Source of the DNA: SHAN690 sp040221375 | GTDB lineage: Bacteria > Bacteroidota > Bacteroidia > Flavobacteriales_G > Salibacteraceae | Assembly: GCA_040221375.1 (NCBI GenBank) | Contig: JAVKEP010000056.1 | Location: 1-64,000, forward strand | Reading direction: 5' to 3' | Length of the DNA stretch: 64,000 bases | Shown: positions 27,171 through 35,871 of the stretch, in pieces | Position numbering within the stretch: the first letter of the stretch is position 1 | How the letters are laid out: the number at the start of each line of letters is the position of its first letter | Notes under the pieces: model-generated | Database searches by the model: none | What the model was told of the DNA's origin: nothing | The model's input: the letters and a program-made list of their open reading frames with translations, nothing else | Program-made: the position numbers and the translations under genes

Positions 27171-28535
27171 ATGACAGACAGCAACCCTCCTACGCCTACC
27201 GACCCCACTCCATCCGCCTTTGATCGCATCAACCACTGGATAAGCAGTTCCATGAGCCTCCGTTTGGTCATCATCGGAATCTTGATCTTGATCTTGCTGA
27301 TCCCATTAGGGATGATCCAGGAATTGATCAGAGAACGCATGTACAGACTTGAAGACGCCAAGAACGAAGTAGCCAGACTCTGGGCGAACGATCAGACCAT
27401 CAGCGGACCGTATGTGGCTGTTCCCTACACGAATTATGACATGGAAGGGAATCCAATCAGCGAAGGAAACCTGCATTTGCTTCCTGAGGACTTAGCCATC
27501 CAATCGAATGTGGTGCCCGAAATTCGCTACCGCGGAATATTCGAAATTCCCGTCTATCAGTCTGAGAATCAACTCACCTTTGTGTTCATTGCTCGTACCA
27601 TACCACCCGTACCCTCGAGAAAAATGCATTGGAACCTCGCCAGAATCTGCCTTGGTCTCAGCGATACGCGCGGCATCACGAATACCCTTGAGCTCACGGT
27701 AGACGGCAAGCAATTGGAGTTCAATCCAGGAATTCCCGACAACAGCTTATTTGATCATGGAGTTTCCGCCCCGATTGCTCTGGACTGGTCAGACAGCTCT
27801 TCCAGTGCTATTAAAGGTTCGGTCAAACTAACACTCAGGGGAAGCAACAGCCTCTCGTATATTCCACTTGGAAAAACCACTACGGTAGCGATGAATTCCA
27901 GTTGGCCGGATCCAAGTTTTGACGGCGATTTCCTGCCCTTGAAACGGGAGATTGACAAAGACGGATTCCATTCAGAATGGAAAGTATTGCACTACAACCG
28001 CAACTTTCCACAGGCCTTTTATGGAACGCAGGAAGTGCATTCAAGTTCCTTTGGAGTCAACCTCTTTATGCCGGTAAATCACTACCAAAAATCCGAACGC
28101 AGCGCAAAGTATGCTGTGCTCATGATCGCGCTGACATTTATCCTTCTATTCTTTTCGCAGGCCATCAACCACATTCGCATCCATCCGTTTCAATACTTTC
28201 TGGTGGGATTGGCACTGAGTTTATTTTACACCTTACTCTTATCGATGAGCGAGCATCTCGGATTCAACGGGGCGTATAGCATCTCAGCTTTCATGGTACT
28301 CGCCTTGGTGGTCCTCTACCTCAAAAGGATCTCGAGTTCTTGGAAATATCCATTGATAACCGGCGCCGTGCTCGGGGGTCTGTACATCTATATTTTCACA
28401 TTGTTGCAAATGGAAGATTTTGCACTGTTGATCGGCAGCATTGGCTTGTTCATCATCCTCGCCGTGATCATGTGGATGAGCACAAAAATCGACTGGAACG
28501 GCGAAACACATAAAATTGGAGAGCCAAAGGGTTGA
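27171..28535 (+). CDS. creD: CreD family inner-membrane protein
   Basis: A 454-residue membrane protein with one N-terminal helix (about 30-50), a large periplasmic domain with RYRGIFEIPVYQ near 120-131, and a cluster of about five helices from residue 320 onward, including EHLGFNGAYSISAFMVL. This is the CreD (cell envelope integrity, Pfam CreD) architecture and length. In enterics CreD belongs to the CreBC regulon; no CreBC is seen here. The molecular function is unknown. A terminator-like hairpin follows at 28561. Confidence 0.9.
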   Translation: MTDSNPPTPTDPTPSAFDRINHWISSSMSLRLVIIGILILILLIPLGMIQELIRERMYRLEDAKNEVARLWANDQTISGPYVAVPYTNYDMEGNPISEGNLHLLPEDLAIQSNVVPEIRYRGIFEIPVYQSENQLTFVFIARTIPPVPSRKMHWNLARICLGLSDTRGITNTLELTVDGKQLEFNPGIPDNSLFDHGVSAPIALDWSDSSSSAIKGSVKLTLRGSNSLSYIPLGKTTTVAMNSSWPDPSFDGDFLPLKREIDKDGFHSEWKVLHYNRNFPQAFYGTQEVHSSSFGVNLFMPVNHYQKSERSAKYAVLMIALTFILLFFSQAINHIRIHPFQYFLVGLALSLFYTLLLSMSEHLGFNGAYSISAFMVLALVVLYLKRISSSWKYPLITGAVLGGLYIYIFTLLQMEDFALLIGSIGLFIILAVIMWMSTKIDWNGETHKIGEPKG

Positions 28536-28560
28536 TGACAAAAGAGACTTGTACAAGTAT

Positions 28561-28592
28561 GGGGCGTGAAACTCACCCTTCGCGCCCCTTTC
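28561..28592 (+). terminator. Probable terminator after creD
   Basis: GGGGCG (28561-28566) pairs with CGCCCC (28583-28588), and the stem can be extended by GAA/TTC across a one-base mismatch, leaving an eight-base loop. It is followed by TTTCTGTACTTTT, an interrupted U-rich tract. It lies 25 bases past the creD stop and 42 bases before the TPR gene. Confidence 0.6.
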
Positions 28593-28633
28593 TGTACTTT
28601 TACAGCTGAAATTACGTTCCAGCTTACGATCCT

Positions 28634-29908
28634 ATGTTCAAGACCTTGCGAACACTTCTCATGCGACTTTCTTTGGGGCTCGGCACCCTCATGCTTCTGA
28701 GCATTGCAATGCCTGCGCGGCTGAACGCACAATCTGCACAAAGACTTGTGGCCGTGCGCATGATTCAAGAAGGCGACAACAACCTTCAACTCGGCCTATT
28801 CAACGATGCTATCTTTTCTTACACAAATGCCATCACAACGGATCCGTCTTACGCAGAGGCCTACATGAAACGGGCCAGCGTATTGCAGCGAATGGGTAGG
28901 TATACGGAGGCAAAACGGGATATGGAGAAGGCTAAGCAGATGAATCCCTATTCTGCGTACGTAATGGATGGCAGCGCGAAACTCAATTTCATTTCCGCAG
29001 ATTACGCAAAAGGCTTAGAGGAAGTAGAAATTGCCTTACGCCTTGATCCTGAGAACTCCACTTTTCTTGACCACAGAGCAGACGGTTACATCCTGGCCGG
29101 CGAGTATGAGAAGGCAGCGGAAGATATTGAAGCGCTTCTTCAGAGGTCTTATCACCTTGAATTTACGTACCTCAAACAAGGATTGGTCTACTTCCTAGCA
29201 GATAAGTTAGAACTGGCAGATGAGGCATTGGTTCGGAGTTTGGAAATCTCGCCTAAGAACGCCTTGGCCTACGACGTACGCGGCATGATTCGATTAAAAA
29301 CCAATGAGCTAGAAGAAGCGGACAAATTCTTTGATAAGGCATTGGAGATCAATCCTGATTTTAGTCTTGCCATATACAACAAGGGTGTCGCGAGCAAGAT
29401 GCGCAATGAAAATGAGAAGGCGCTAGAGTATTTCGATCAAGCCATTCAGAAGCAGCTGGCAATTTCCAAGACATTCTATGAACGCGGCGTAGTGAAATCT
29501 GACCTAGGCAGGTACGCGGGATCCATCGAAGATTATTCTGAAGTACAAAAAATGGATTCCATCTACTTTGACGCCATTTACAATCGTGCGTTTTCGTACA
29601 AGATGCTCGGAAATTTCCCCTCCGCCCTGTCCGATGCAAACAAGGCCGTAGAAATGCGACCTCGGGATGCCAATGCCTTGGCGATGCGTGGAAATATTCA
29701 CCTATTGTTCGGAGATTATAAACAGGCCGTTTCAGATTATGACGAAGCATTGCAATGGGTAGATGACGTCCCTGAGATTCGGTTTAACAAAGGATTGGCC
29801 TTGCTTTTCGATCATCGGTTGAAGGAAGGATGCGCCGAATTAAAGCGTGCCGTAGAAGAAGGCTATACCCGTGGCGATGAAGCGTACAGTAATTTTTGTG
29901 CTCCTTGA
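28634..29908 (+). CDS. Exported TPR-repeat protein
   Basis: The 424-residue protein has an N-terminal signal sequence (hydrophobic to about residue 32, ending LNAQ) and then roughly ten or eleven tandem 34-residue TPR units, with repeated A-Y-x-x-R-A and P-x-x-A signatures (for example DPSYAEAYMKRA, NPDFSLAIYNKG, YFDAIYNRAFSYK, DANALAMRGN). It is likely a periplasmic or outer-membrane-facing scaffold. A short hydrophobic leader without a lipobox means it may stay soluble in the periplasm. The partner is unknown. It may be transcribed with the second glycan cluster 139 bases downstream. Confidence 0.85.
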   Translation: MFKTLRTLLMRLSLGLGTLMLLSIAMPARLNAQSAQRLVAVRMIQEGDNNLQLGLFNDAIFSYTNAITTDPSYAEAYMKRASVLQRMGRYTEAKRDMEKAKQMNPYSAYVMDGSAKLNFISADYAKGLEEVEIALRLDPENSTFLDHRADGYILAGEYEKAAEDIEALLQRSYHLEFTYLKQGLVYFLADKLELADEALVRSLEISPKNALAYDVRGMIRLKTNELEEADKFFDKALEINPDFSLAIYNKGVASKMRNENEKALEYFDQAIQKQLAISKTFYERGVVKSDLGRYAGSIEDYSEVQKMDSIYFDAIYNRAFSYKMLGNFPSALSDANKAVEMRPRDANALAMRGNIHLLFGDYKQAVSDYDEALQWVDDVPEIRFNKGLALLFDHRLKEGCAELKRAVEEGYTRGDEAYSNFCAP

Positions 29909-30047
29909 ACAATTGCCAGGTACACCCATTCGGTGGTTCAGCATAACACATGGATTGAATGGACGGGTTGGAATGGAAGGTCAGACAACACAGCCCTTGC
30001 GCAAAGGATACGGGAGTCCGGCTGAGTAAGCCTAGATTCGTAACGCA

Positions 30048-31064
30048 ATGCAAGGTTTTTTCATCAACGGGCGGTTTCTGAATCAGGCGGTATCGGGTGT
30101 TCAACGGTATGGCAGTACCGTATCTGAAAAACTTCAAAACGAGTCGTGCTCTACGTTAGCCCCGGATAAGTTGGGGATAATAAATGGGATACTTTGGGAA
30201 CAATATGCACTTCCGCGGCATCTTACGAACATGGGAAATCCACTACTCTTAAACTTTTGCAACACAGCCCCGCTGTCGTATAAAAATCAAATCGTCACAA
30301 TCCACGACCTCGCAGCAATCGAACACCCTGAATGGTTCAGCCGGCCTTTTTCAACCTACTACCGATGGCTGCTTCCACGTATAGCACACAGTGCCCTCAG
30401 GGTAGTGACAGTTTCTGAATGGTCGAAAAAGCGAATCTTAGAACGGTTTCGAATCGAAGCTTCCAAGGTCGAAGTCATCCCTCCAGATGTAAATCAAAAC
30501 TTGATTGCAGCTGCGCACGAGCCCATGAATGGCTTGCACGAGGGATTCGTTTTGATGGTAGGTAATTTGGACCCAAGAAAGCAGTTTCACCGGGCGATTG
30601 AATCCCTCTTACCGTTGGCGCGTCAACGAGGCTTGAAAATCGTCTTGGCCGGATCCAAATCTCCCTCTTTTGGTAAGGTGGTGCTGCCAGCCGACGATAA
30701 TTTCATCTGGCTTGATGCACCCAATGACGGTCAATTGGCTTGGCTTTATTCCAATTGTCAGGCGCTGGTGCACCCTTCGAGTTATGAAGGTTTCAGCTTG
30801 GTTCCCCACGAAGCGACAGCCTTTGGTGCGCTCTTGGTACTTTCGGATATACCGGTTCATAGGGCCGAGAATTTGTCGCATGCCATCTACTTTAGCGCGA
30901 AGGAAATGGCCTCCTTGCCGACAGCGGTGAGCGAATGCATCTCACGATCCAAGCCGCCTAAAAATCACGTGAGCACGGCTGAAGTCAACGGTTCGGCGGT
31001 GCAATGGCTGGCAATGGTTAATGGCATTCTAGAATCGGGGACAATGCCTACATTTCGCTCATGA
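30048..31064 (+). CDS. Glycosyltransferase family 4
   Basis: A 338-residue GT-B transferase, somewhat shorter than usual. It has an N-terminal INGRFLNQAVSGVQRY (the G-rich acceptor loop), IVTIHDLAAIEHPEWFS near 83-99, MVGNLDPRKQFHRAI near 171-185 as the hinge into the donor domain, and HPSSYEGFSLVPHEATAFGALL with the E-x7-E pattern. It begins the second glycan cluster and overlaps the next GT4 as ATGA (31061-31064). The specificity is unknown. Confidence 0.9.
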   Translation: MQGFFINGRFLNQAVSGVQRYGSTVSEKLQNESCSTLAPDKLGIINGILWEQYALPRHLTNMGNPLLLNFCNTAPLSYKNQIVTIHDLAAIEHPEWFSRPFSTYYRWLLPRIAHSALRVVTVSEWSKKRILERFRIEASKVEVIPPDVNQNLIAAAHEPMNGLHEGFVLMVGNLDPRKQFHRAIESLLPLARQRGLKIVLAGSKSPSFGKVVLPADDNFIWLDAPNDGQLAWLYSNCQALVHPSSYEGFSLVPHEATAFGALLVLSDIPVHRAENLSHAIYFSAKEMASLPTAVSECISRSKPPKNHVSTAEVNGSAVQWLAMVNGILESGTMPTFRS

Positions 31065-32179
31065 AGGTCGTTTTCGTACATGATTGGTTCACGATTCCTG
31101 CTGGTGCGGAAAAGGTCGCGCGCGAGATCATCGACTTGATTCAACCTTCGCGAGTCTTGGCCCTCTTCAATTTCATGGATCCGAGTTCGCTCGATAGAAT
31201 TACACAAGGCAGGGCGGTAAAAACTTCGTTCTTACAACGCATTCCGAGGGCAGAAGAGCATTATCGGCATATGGCTCCTCTCTTTCCTCGAGCGATTTCA
31301 AAATTGGACGTCTCGCAAGCTGATGTGATCATTTCTTCGTCGTGGATGGCAGCCAAAGGGATCAGCAAACGCAAAGGTCAAATTCACATTTCGTATTGCC
31401 ACACACCTATGCGATTTGCCTGGGATTTGGAAGAAATCTATCTCAGTAAATACGGGTATACCTCAGGCCTAAAGCGCACGATTGCCAAAGCCTTGATCAA
31501 GCGACTCAAAAATTGGGATAGCAATACGGCGCATGAAGTCGATCATTTTGTTGCGAACTCACAATTTGTGTCTCAACGCATCCAACGAGCATATGGAAGA
31601 AGCAGCACGGTCATCTATCCTCCCGTTGACACCGCGCGCTTCGCGCTGCACGAAACGAAAAAGGAGTATTATTTCACCGCCGCGCGTTTTGTCGATTATA
31701 AAAATCTTGAACTGCTTATTCGGGCGTTCAACAAACTGCCAGAGAACAAGTTGCTCATCGCGGGGAGGGGTCCGCTTGAAAAGCAGCTGAGAAAGCTCGC
31801 CGGACCGAACATTGATTTTTTAGGCTGGGTTACGGATGAGCAGTTGGTCTATTACATGCAGCGAGCAAAGGCATTTGTGAATGCCTCCATTGAAGACTTC
31901 GGCATTGCGGGGTTAGAAGCACAGTCTTGCGGCACACCGGTGATTGCGCTGGGAAAAGGCGGATACACCGAAACGGTTGTTGAGAACGAAACCGGTTTGT
32001 TTTTCCATCGAGAACACCCCGAGGCATTGGCGGATGCAATCCTTCGATCAGAACGCATGACTTTTGATCCTTACGTCGTGCGGAAGAATGCCAAGCGATT
32101 TGATCGAGATGTGTTCAGGGAGCAGTTCCTCAACTTTTTCTTAGACAAGTGCTTTACACACGCAAATGCGTTGGTTTAA
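31061..32179 (+). CDS. Glycosyltransferase family 4 (mannosyltransferase-like)
   Basis: A 372-residue GT4 that opens VVFVHDWFTIPAGAEKV, followed by ISYCHTPMRFAWDL near 108-121, the signature of the WbaZ-like mannosyltransferase group. The donor-site region has FTAARFVDYKNLELLIRAF, VNASIEDFGIAGLEAQSCGTPVIAL with E-x7-E, then GGYTETVVENETG. It is tightly coupled to its neighbours (4-base overlap before, 14-base overlap after). A mannosyl or similar donor is a guess from the subgroup. Confidence 0.9.
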   Translation: MKVVFVHDWFTIPAGAEKVAREIIDLIQPSRVLALFNFMDPSSLDRITQGRAVKTSFLQRIPRAEEHYRHMAPLFPRAISKLDVSQADVIISSSWMAAKGISKRKGQIHISYCHTPMRFAWDLEEIYLSKYGYTSGLKRTIAKALIKRLKNWDSNTAHEVDHFVANSQFVSQRIQRAYGRSSTVIYPPVDTARFALHETKKEYYFTAARFVDYKNLELLIRAFNKLPENKLLIAGRGPLEKQLRKLAGPNIDFLGWVTDEQLVYYMQRAKAFVNASIEDFGIAGLEAQSCGTPVIALGKGGYTETVVENETGLFFHREHPEALADAILRSERMTFDPYVVRKNAKRFDRDVFREQFLNFFLDKCFTHANALV

Positions 32180-33350
32180 TCGCATCGAACAAACCCTGGT
32201 TTTTGCGCTAGCGGGTTTTCTCTTCTGGCCCAATATTGTTTCTTCCATCCTCTTGATTGCCTTGGTAGTAGTTCGAATCCTTCGAAGCGGGAAAGATGCC
32301 TTGCCAACCAAACTGGAATGGTGGCTCACCACCCCTGCGGCACTCATTGTAGCGGCTTGGCTTCTTCACGGAGCTGAGGCCGAAGGAGTAGCAGAAGTTC
32401 AGCTATGGGCAACATGGATAGGCGCGATGGTCTATTTTAAGTCCAGTCCTTTCCGGAGCTTTTTTAAGCAGTCACTTGTAATCGCATCCCTTCTACAGGC
32501 CGCATGTATATTGATTGTGTTCGGTCTAGGCGGAATTGAAATCAACGAATCTTTCTCCCAAGATTTTCGCGATCAAATGGGTGTCCTATTTCGTGTTCAC
32601 CCCACGTACGTAAGTGCCGTTTGGTTCTGGGCCGGATTGTGGTTGGTTTATGAAGAGCGATGGCGGCTTCGCTACCGAATCGTGGGCATCGCGGCTCTGG
32701 TTATCACTGCAAGCCTCATGGGCGGTAAAATGCCGTTTCTTGCCTTTACCATCGCCCTCACGCTCGTCGTATTCCTGCGGGTAAGCATCGTTCGGCTCCG
32801 ACTTGCCCTTATTGGGACGCTAATGCTGGTCGCCGCACTGAATGCAATGTTCAACCCAGGTATCAGCGGACGCTTCAATGAACTCCTGAAGCCGGACATA
32901 TCAAATACTGAAAATCATTGGCTTACGTCAACTGAACTCCGGTTGGGGGTCTGGGATTGCGCGGCTTCAGTGGCAAAGGATCATTGGTCATTTGGGCTGG
33001 GAACCGGAGCAACGCGCCCGGCCCTGGAAGCGTGTTTTAAAGAGTATGAGAACCACCAATATTTCGCCACAGAGTTCAACAGCCACAATCAATACATTCA
33101 TTTTTGGCTGGTCGGCGGGGTATTCTGTTTCCTTTCCTTTCTGGGGTTTTTGGGTTGGCTGTGGTACGAGGCAATCAAACGAAAAAGGAGCGCATTGTTG
33201 GGCACTCTTTTATTTGTGTGCTTGTTGCTTATGACCGAGAATTATTTCAGCCGGCAGGCGGGAATGATGTTCATCTCCTTTTCCATTTTCAGCCTCCATT
33301 ATCGTTCGCAAGTAGACGTGCGGTCGACTCCCAGCTCTGTCTCCATGTGA
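32166..33350 (+). CDS. O-antigen ligase/polymerase family membrane protein (Wzy/WaaL-like)
   Basis: A 394-residue polytopic membrane protein with about ten hydrophobic segments and the Wzy_C pattern: an arginine-rich helix (VFLRVSIVRLRL), a long periplasmic loop near 240-300 containing SFGLGTGATRPALE and NSHNQYIHFWLVGG, with the conserved H that marks WaaL/Wzy proteins. It would polymerise or ligate lipid-linked glycan in the periplasm. It could serve the Wzx/Wzc pathway at 10.6-14.5 kb. Its last 62 bases are antisense to the fusion gene on the other strand. Confidence 0.88.
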   Translation: MRWFNRIEQTLVFALAGFLFWPNIVSSILLIALVVVRILRSGKDALPTKLEWWLTTPAALIVAAWLLHGAEAEGVAEVQLWATWIGAMVYFKSSPFRSFFKQSLVIASLLQAACILIVFGLGGIEINESFSQDFRDQMGVLFRVHPTYVSAVWFWAGLWLVYEERWRLRYRIVGIAALVITASLMGGKMPFLAFTIALTLVVFLRVSIVRLRLALIGTLMLVAALNAMFNPGISGRFNELLKPDISNTENHWLTSTELRLGVWDCAASVAKDHWSFGLGTGATRPALEACFKEYENHQYFATEFNSHNQYIHFWLVGGVFCFLSFLGFLGWLWYEAIKRKRSALLGTLLFVCLLLMTENYFSRQAGMMFISFSIFSLHYRSQVDVRSTPSSVSM

Positions 33351-35178
33351 ATTTCCAGCTTTGTCGCATGGCTGTTTTAGCAGCCTCCTCTCTGTTCAGT
33401 ACGACAAGTTCTAGCAATCCTTTCACTATGCTTTCTGTTTGGTTGGGATCGCACAACAATCCGGATTCCCCGACGATTTCGGGTAGAGAACTTTTGTTGG
33501 AAACCAGCACGGGACATCCACAAGCCAAAGCTTCGAGCACTGGCAGGCCGAATCCTTCGTAAAGACTGACGTAGCAAAATCCAGACGCAAGGGTGTACAA
33601 GGCAGGCAAGTGATCCTCACTGACGTAGCCGATGAAGTGTACTTGATCCGTGCATCTTTTTGGCACCTTTAGCTTAGATCTCCACCCTTTTCGACCGGCC
33701 AAAACCAAGGGGTGCGCCTCACGAATCGATACATCCAACTCGCAGTACGCCAATAGCAATCGCTGAAGATTCTTACGTGGTTCTATGGTTGAAACGCTCA
33801 AAATAAACTTCCCGGTAGGGAGGCTGTACCGCCGTTTGATAAGGTCCTTTAAGTGCTGGTTTTGCGTAGGGTGAAATTTTCTTCGATCCACCCCTTCTGC
33901 GATTACCTCCGACTCAATTCCCTGTGCTAACAAATCCTGCTGAGTGGACTGAGAAACAGCAATCACCGAGCTGTCGTTTCGATTGATCCACTCCATGCCT
34001 TCTTCGGTGAGCCGAACATTATTGGATTGATGGAGGGACGGAAAAAACACATGTGTCAAGTCATGGACGGTTGCCGTTGAGGCTTTGAACGAAAAGCCAT
34101 CTAGAAAGCGAGCGTTTTGCGGTAAGGTCAGCCATGCCCTATCGTAACGTGTTGAAGAAATGGGCTCGGAATGCACTTTTTTTCGCTTCACTATCGGAAC
34201 GTTCCGAGCCATCCATTGATAAACTGCATCGGGAAGTATTGCTTTCAATACCGTTTTAATCACCTGCATTGGTGCAGATGCATGGTCTTGAGTTGCACCT
34301 ATCCAATTCTCAACGGCTGCATCAAGGTCATGTACTTGTCCATCGATCAGTATGTCTAAGCTCACGTAAGGAGAAGGATACCGGCTGGCTGCCCGAAGCA
34401 TTTCCTGCACGTAGCGACCAATTCCGTCCACGAAGCCATCCGATAGCTTGGTAGCTTCAACAAGCACTTTCTTTTCTGCGGTTCGAAAGTTCGGCCGGTG
34501 GGTAATCTCTCCAATCTCATTGTATCCCGCCCATTCCATGGTTTCGCCGTGAAGATGCCAGAACATGAAGGCTACCTCATCCTTCATTTCTTCCTTCCAA
34601 TTGCCTACCTGTCCCTTTCTAAACCAGTACTTTGCTAGGCTTCCACCGTGCGTATACTTCCCACTCCCGTATTCAGGTACACCCTGTTTCAATTGGTTAA
34701 AATCAAGGAGTTTAGCGATGTCAGGCTGAGGCAAAGCCATGACGGACCTGAGTTGCTCACAGCACGCAATTGGATCTTTGATCAAGTCCTCAAATCGAAT
34801 GACAACATTGGCCTTGGGCAGCCAAGATTCCACATGTTTACTCCACCCCCCAAAATGGCTTCCTTCGGCGGCGTATACTACCTCACGTAAATTTTGCTCG
34901 TAATCGCTTTCAGGTGCTACAATGTCTTTTCTGTGATGTGCAAATGAGACTGCGGCATCCCTGCCATCGCGAATGAGGTAAACAATGGGCCGCTCGTTAA
35001 GCGTCGACGGTAATTCTTTGGGTAAGTGATGCGTCTTTACCACGTCAGATGTCTGCCAATCTGCATCTGGGCCATGTCCGTCGGTCAGATAAGTGCTTGA
35101 TTCAATTCCGTAGACATCTAGCAAGACGTTGCGGAGAAAGGTGTTTCCACTGCGTGGATATGAGACCAAGGTAATCAT
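33289..35178 (-). CDS. Sulfotransferase-glycosyltransferase (GT4) fusion protein
   Basis: This 629-residue protein joins two complete enzymes in one frame. Residues 1-265 are a sulfotransferase: SYPRSGNTFLRN (6-17) binds 5'-phosphosulfate, PIVYLIRDGRDAAVSF (64-79) the 3'-phosphate, and KGQVGNWKEEM is the usual late motif. From about 272 a GT4 begins with its own normal N-terminus (VEATKLSDGFVDGIGRYVQEML), continues with ILSVSTIEPRKNLQRL, and ends with EGFGLPVLE (E-x7-E). I start at the ATG at 35178, where the sulfotransferase strand begins; a GTG/ATG up to 35247 adds nothing recognisable. It may glycosylate and sulfate the same glycan. Confidence 0.88.
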   Translation of the reverse strand: MITLVSYPRSGNTFLRNVLLDVYGIESSTYLTDGHGPDADWQTSDVVKTHHLPKELPSTLNERPIVYLIRDGRDAAVSFAHHRKDIVAPESDYEQNLREVVYAAEGSHFGGWSKHVESWLPKANVVIRFEDLIKDPIACCEQLRSVMALPQPDIAKLLDFNQLKQGVPEYGSGKYTHGGSLAKYWFRKGQVGNWKEEMKDEVAFMFWHLHGETMEWAGYNEIGEITHRPNFRTAEKKVLVEATKLSDGFVDGIGRYVQEMLRAASRYPSPYVSLDILIDGQVHDLDAAVENWIGATQDHASAPMQVIKTVLKAILPDAVYQWMARNVPIVKRKKVHSEPISSTRYDRAWLTLPQNARFLDGFSFKASTATVHDLTHVFFPSLHQSNNVRLTEEGMEWINRNDSSVIAVSQSTQQDLLAQGIESEVIAEGVDRRKFHPTQNQHLKDLIKRRYSLPTGKFILSVSTIEPRKNLQRLLLAYCELDVSIREAHPLVLAGRKGWRSKLKVPKRCTDQVHFIGYVSEDHLPALYTLASGFCYVSLYEGFGLPVLEALACGCPVLVSNKSSLPEIVGESGLLCDPNQTESIVKGLLELVVLNREEAAKTAMRQSWKFTWRQSWESTARLLANDNGG

Positions 35179-35320
35179 GCCGTTTGCGAAGATCGAATAA
35201 TCGGGCACTAGGCCTATAAAAGAGGGTAGCTGAATCCAAACCCGCAAACCCTAAGCTCCAACTTCTTTGAAATATCAATGCTCGTGTGCGTATGACACAG
35301 GGAATTTGCAGTTTTGATGG

Positions 35321-35809
35321 ATGACAACCTGGAAAATAACACGATCGTTCATATTACCTGTGATTGTGCTCATCTTGGTCCCGTGGTGCATTCACACCTG
35401 GATTGAACCCTTGTCTTTCACGCATTTGGTCACCGCTCTTTCAGGATTGGTTTTTCTTCTCATAGGACTAGGTATTCTGGCTTGGACGAATGTGTTATTT
35501 ATCGTGTTTGGAGAAGGAACATTAGCTCCTTGGGATAAAACTAAAAAGTTGGTGATATTGGGCCCATATCGTTACGTGCGCAACCCGATGATCCTCGGGG
35601 TAATTACATCGCTTTTCGGCGAAGCGCTGTTGTTTGGCTCTTTCTATCTACTGGCTTGGGCGCTCTTGTTTAGCGTAGTCAACCACCTGTACCTATCCAT
35701 TCGAGAAGAACAGGAGCTGACAGAACGATTTGGCGAAGCTTACACTCGCTATAAAGCAAGCGTACCTCGATGGCTACCATCTGTCACACCAGTAAATTTT
35801 GATCCTTGA
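35321..35809 (+). CDS. Isoprenylcysteine methyltransferase-like membrane protein (second)
   Basis: A 162-residue membrane protein with helices near 10-27, 37-62 and 97-122. The family core appears as GPYRYVRNPMILGVI (about 83-97), with N in place of the usual H of RHPMY, then REEQELTERFGEAYTRYKASVPRW. It belongs to the ICMT/PEMT methyltransferase group. It is not coupled to its neighbours and no partner suggests a substrate. Confidence 0.8.
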   Translation: MTTWKITRSFILPVIVLILVPWCIHTWIEPLSFTHLVTALSGLVFLLIGLGILAWTNVLFIVFGEGTLAPWDKTKKLVILGPYRYVRNPMILGVITSLFGEALLFGSFYLLAWALLFSVVNHLYLSIREEQELTERFGEAYTRYKASVPRWLPSVTPVNFDP

Positions 35810-35871
35810 ATCTGGCATTGATTCTCTGAGATGTATGCATTTCTTTGTTTCAAGACTGCGAATTAGTCAAT

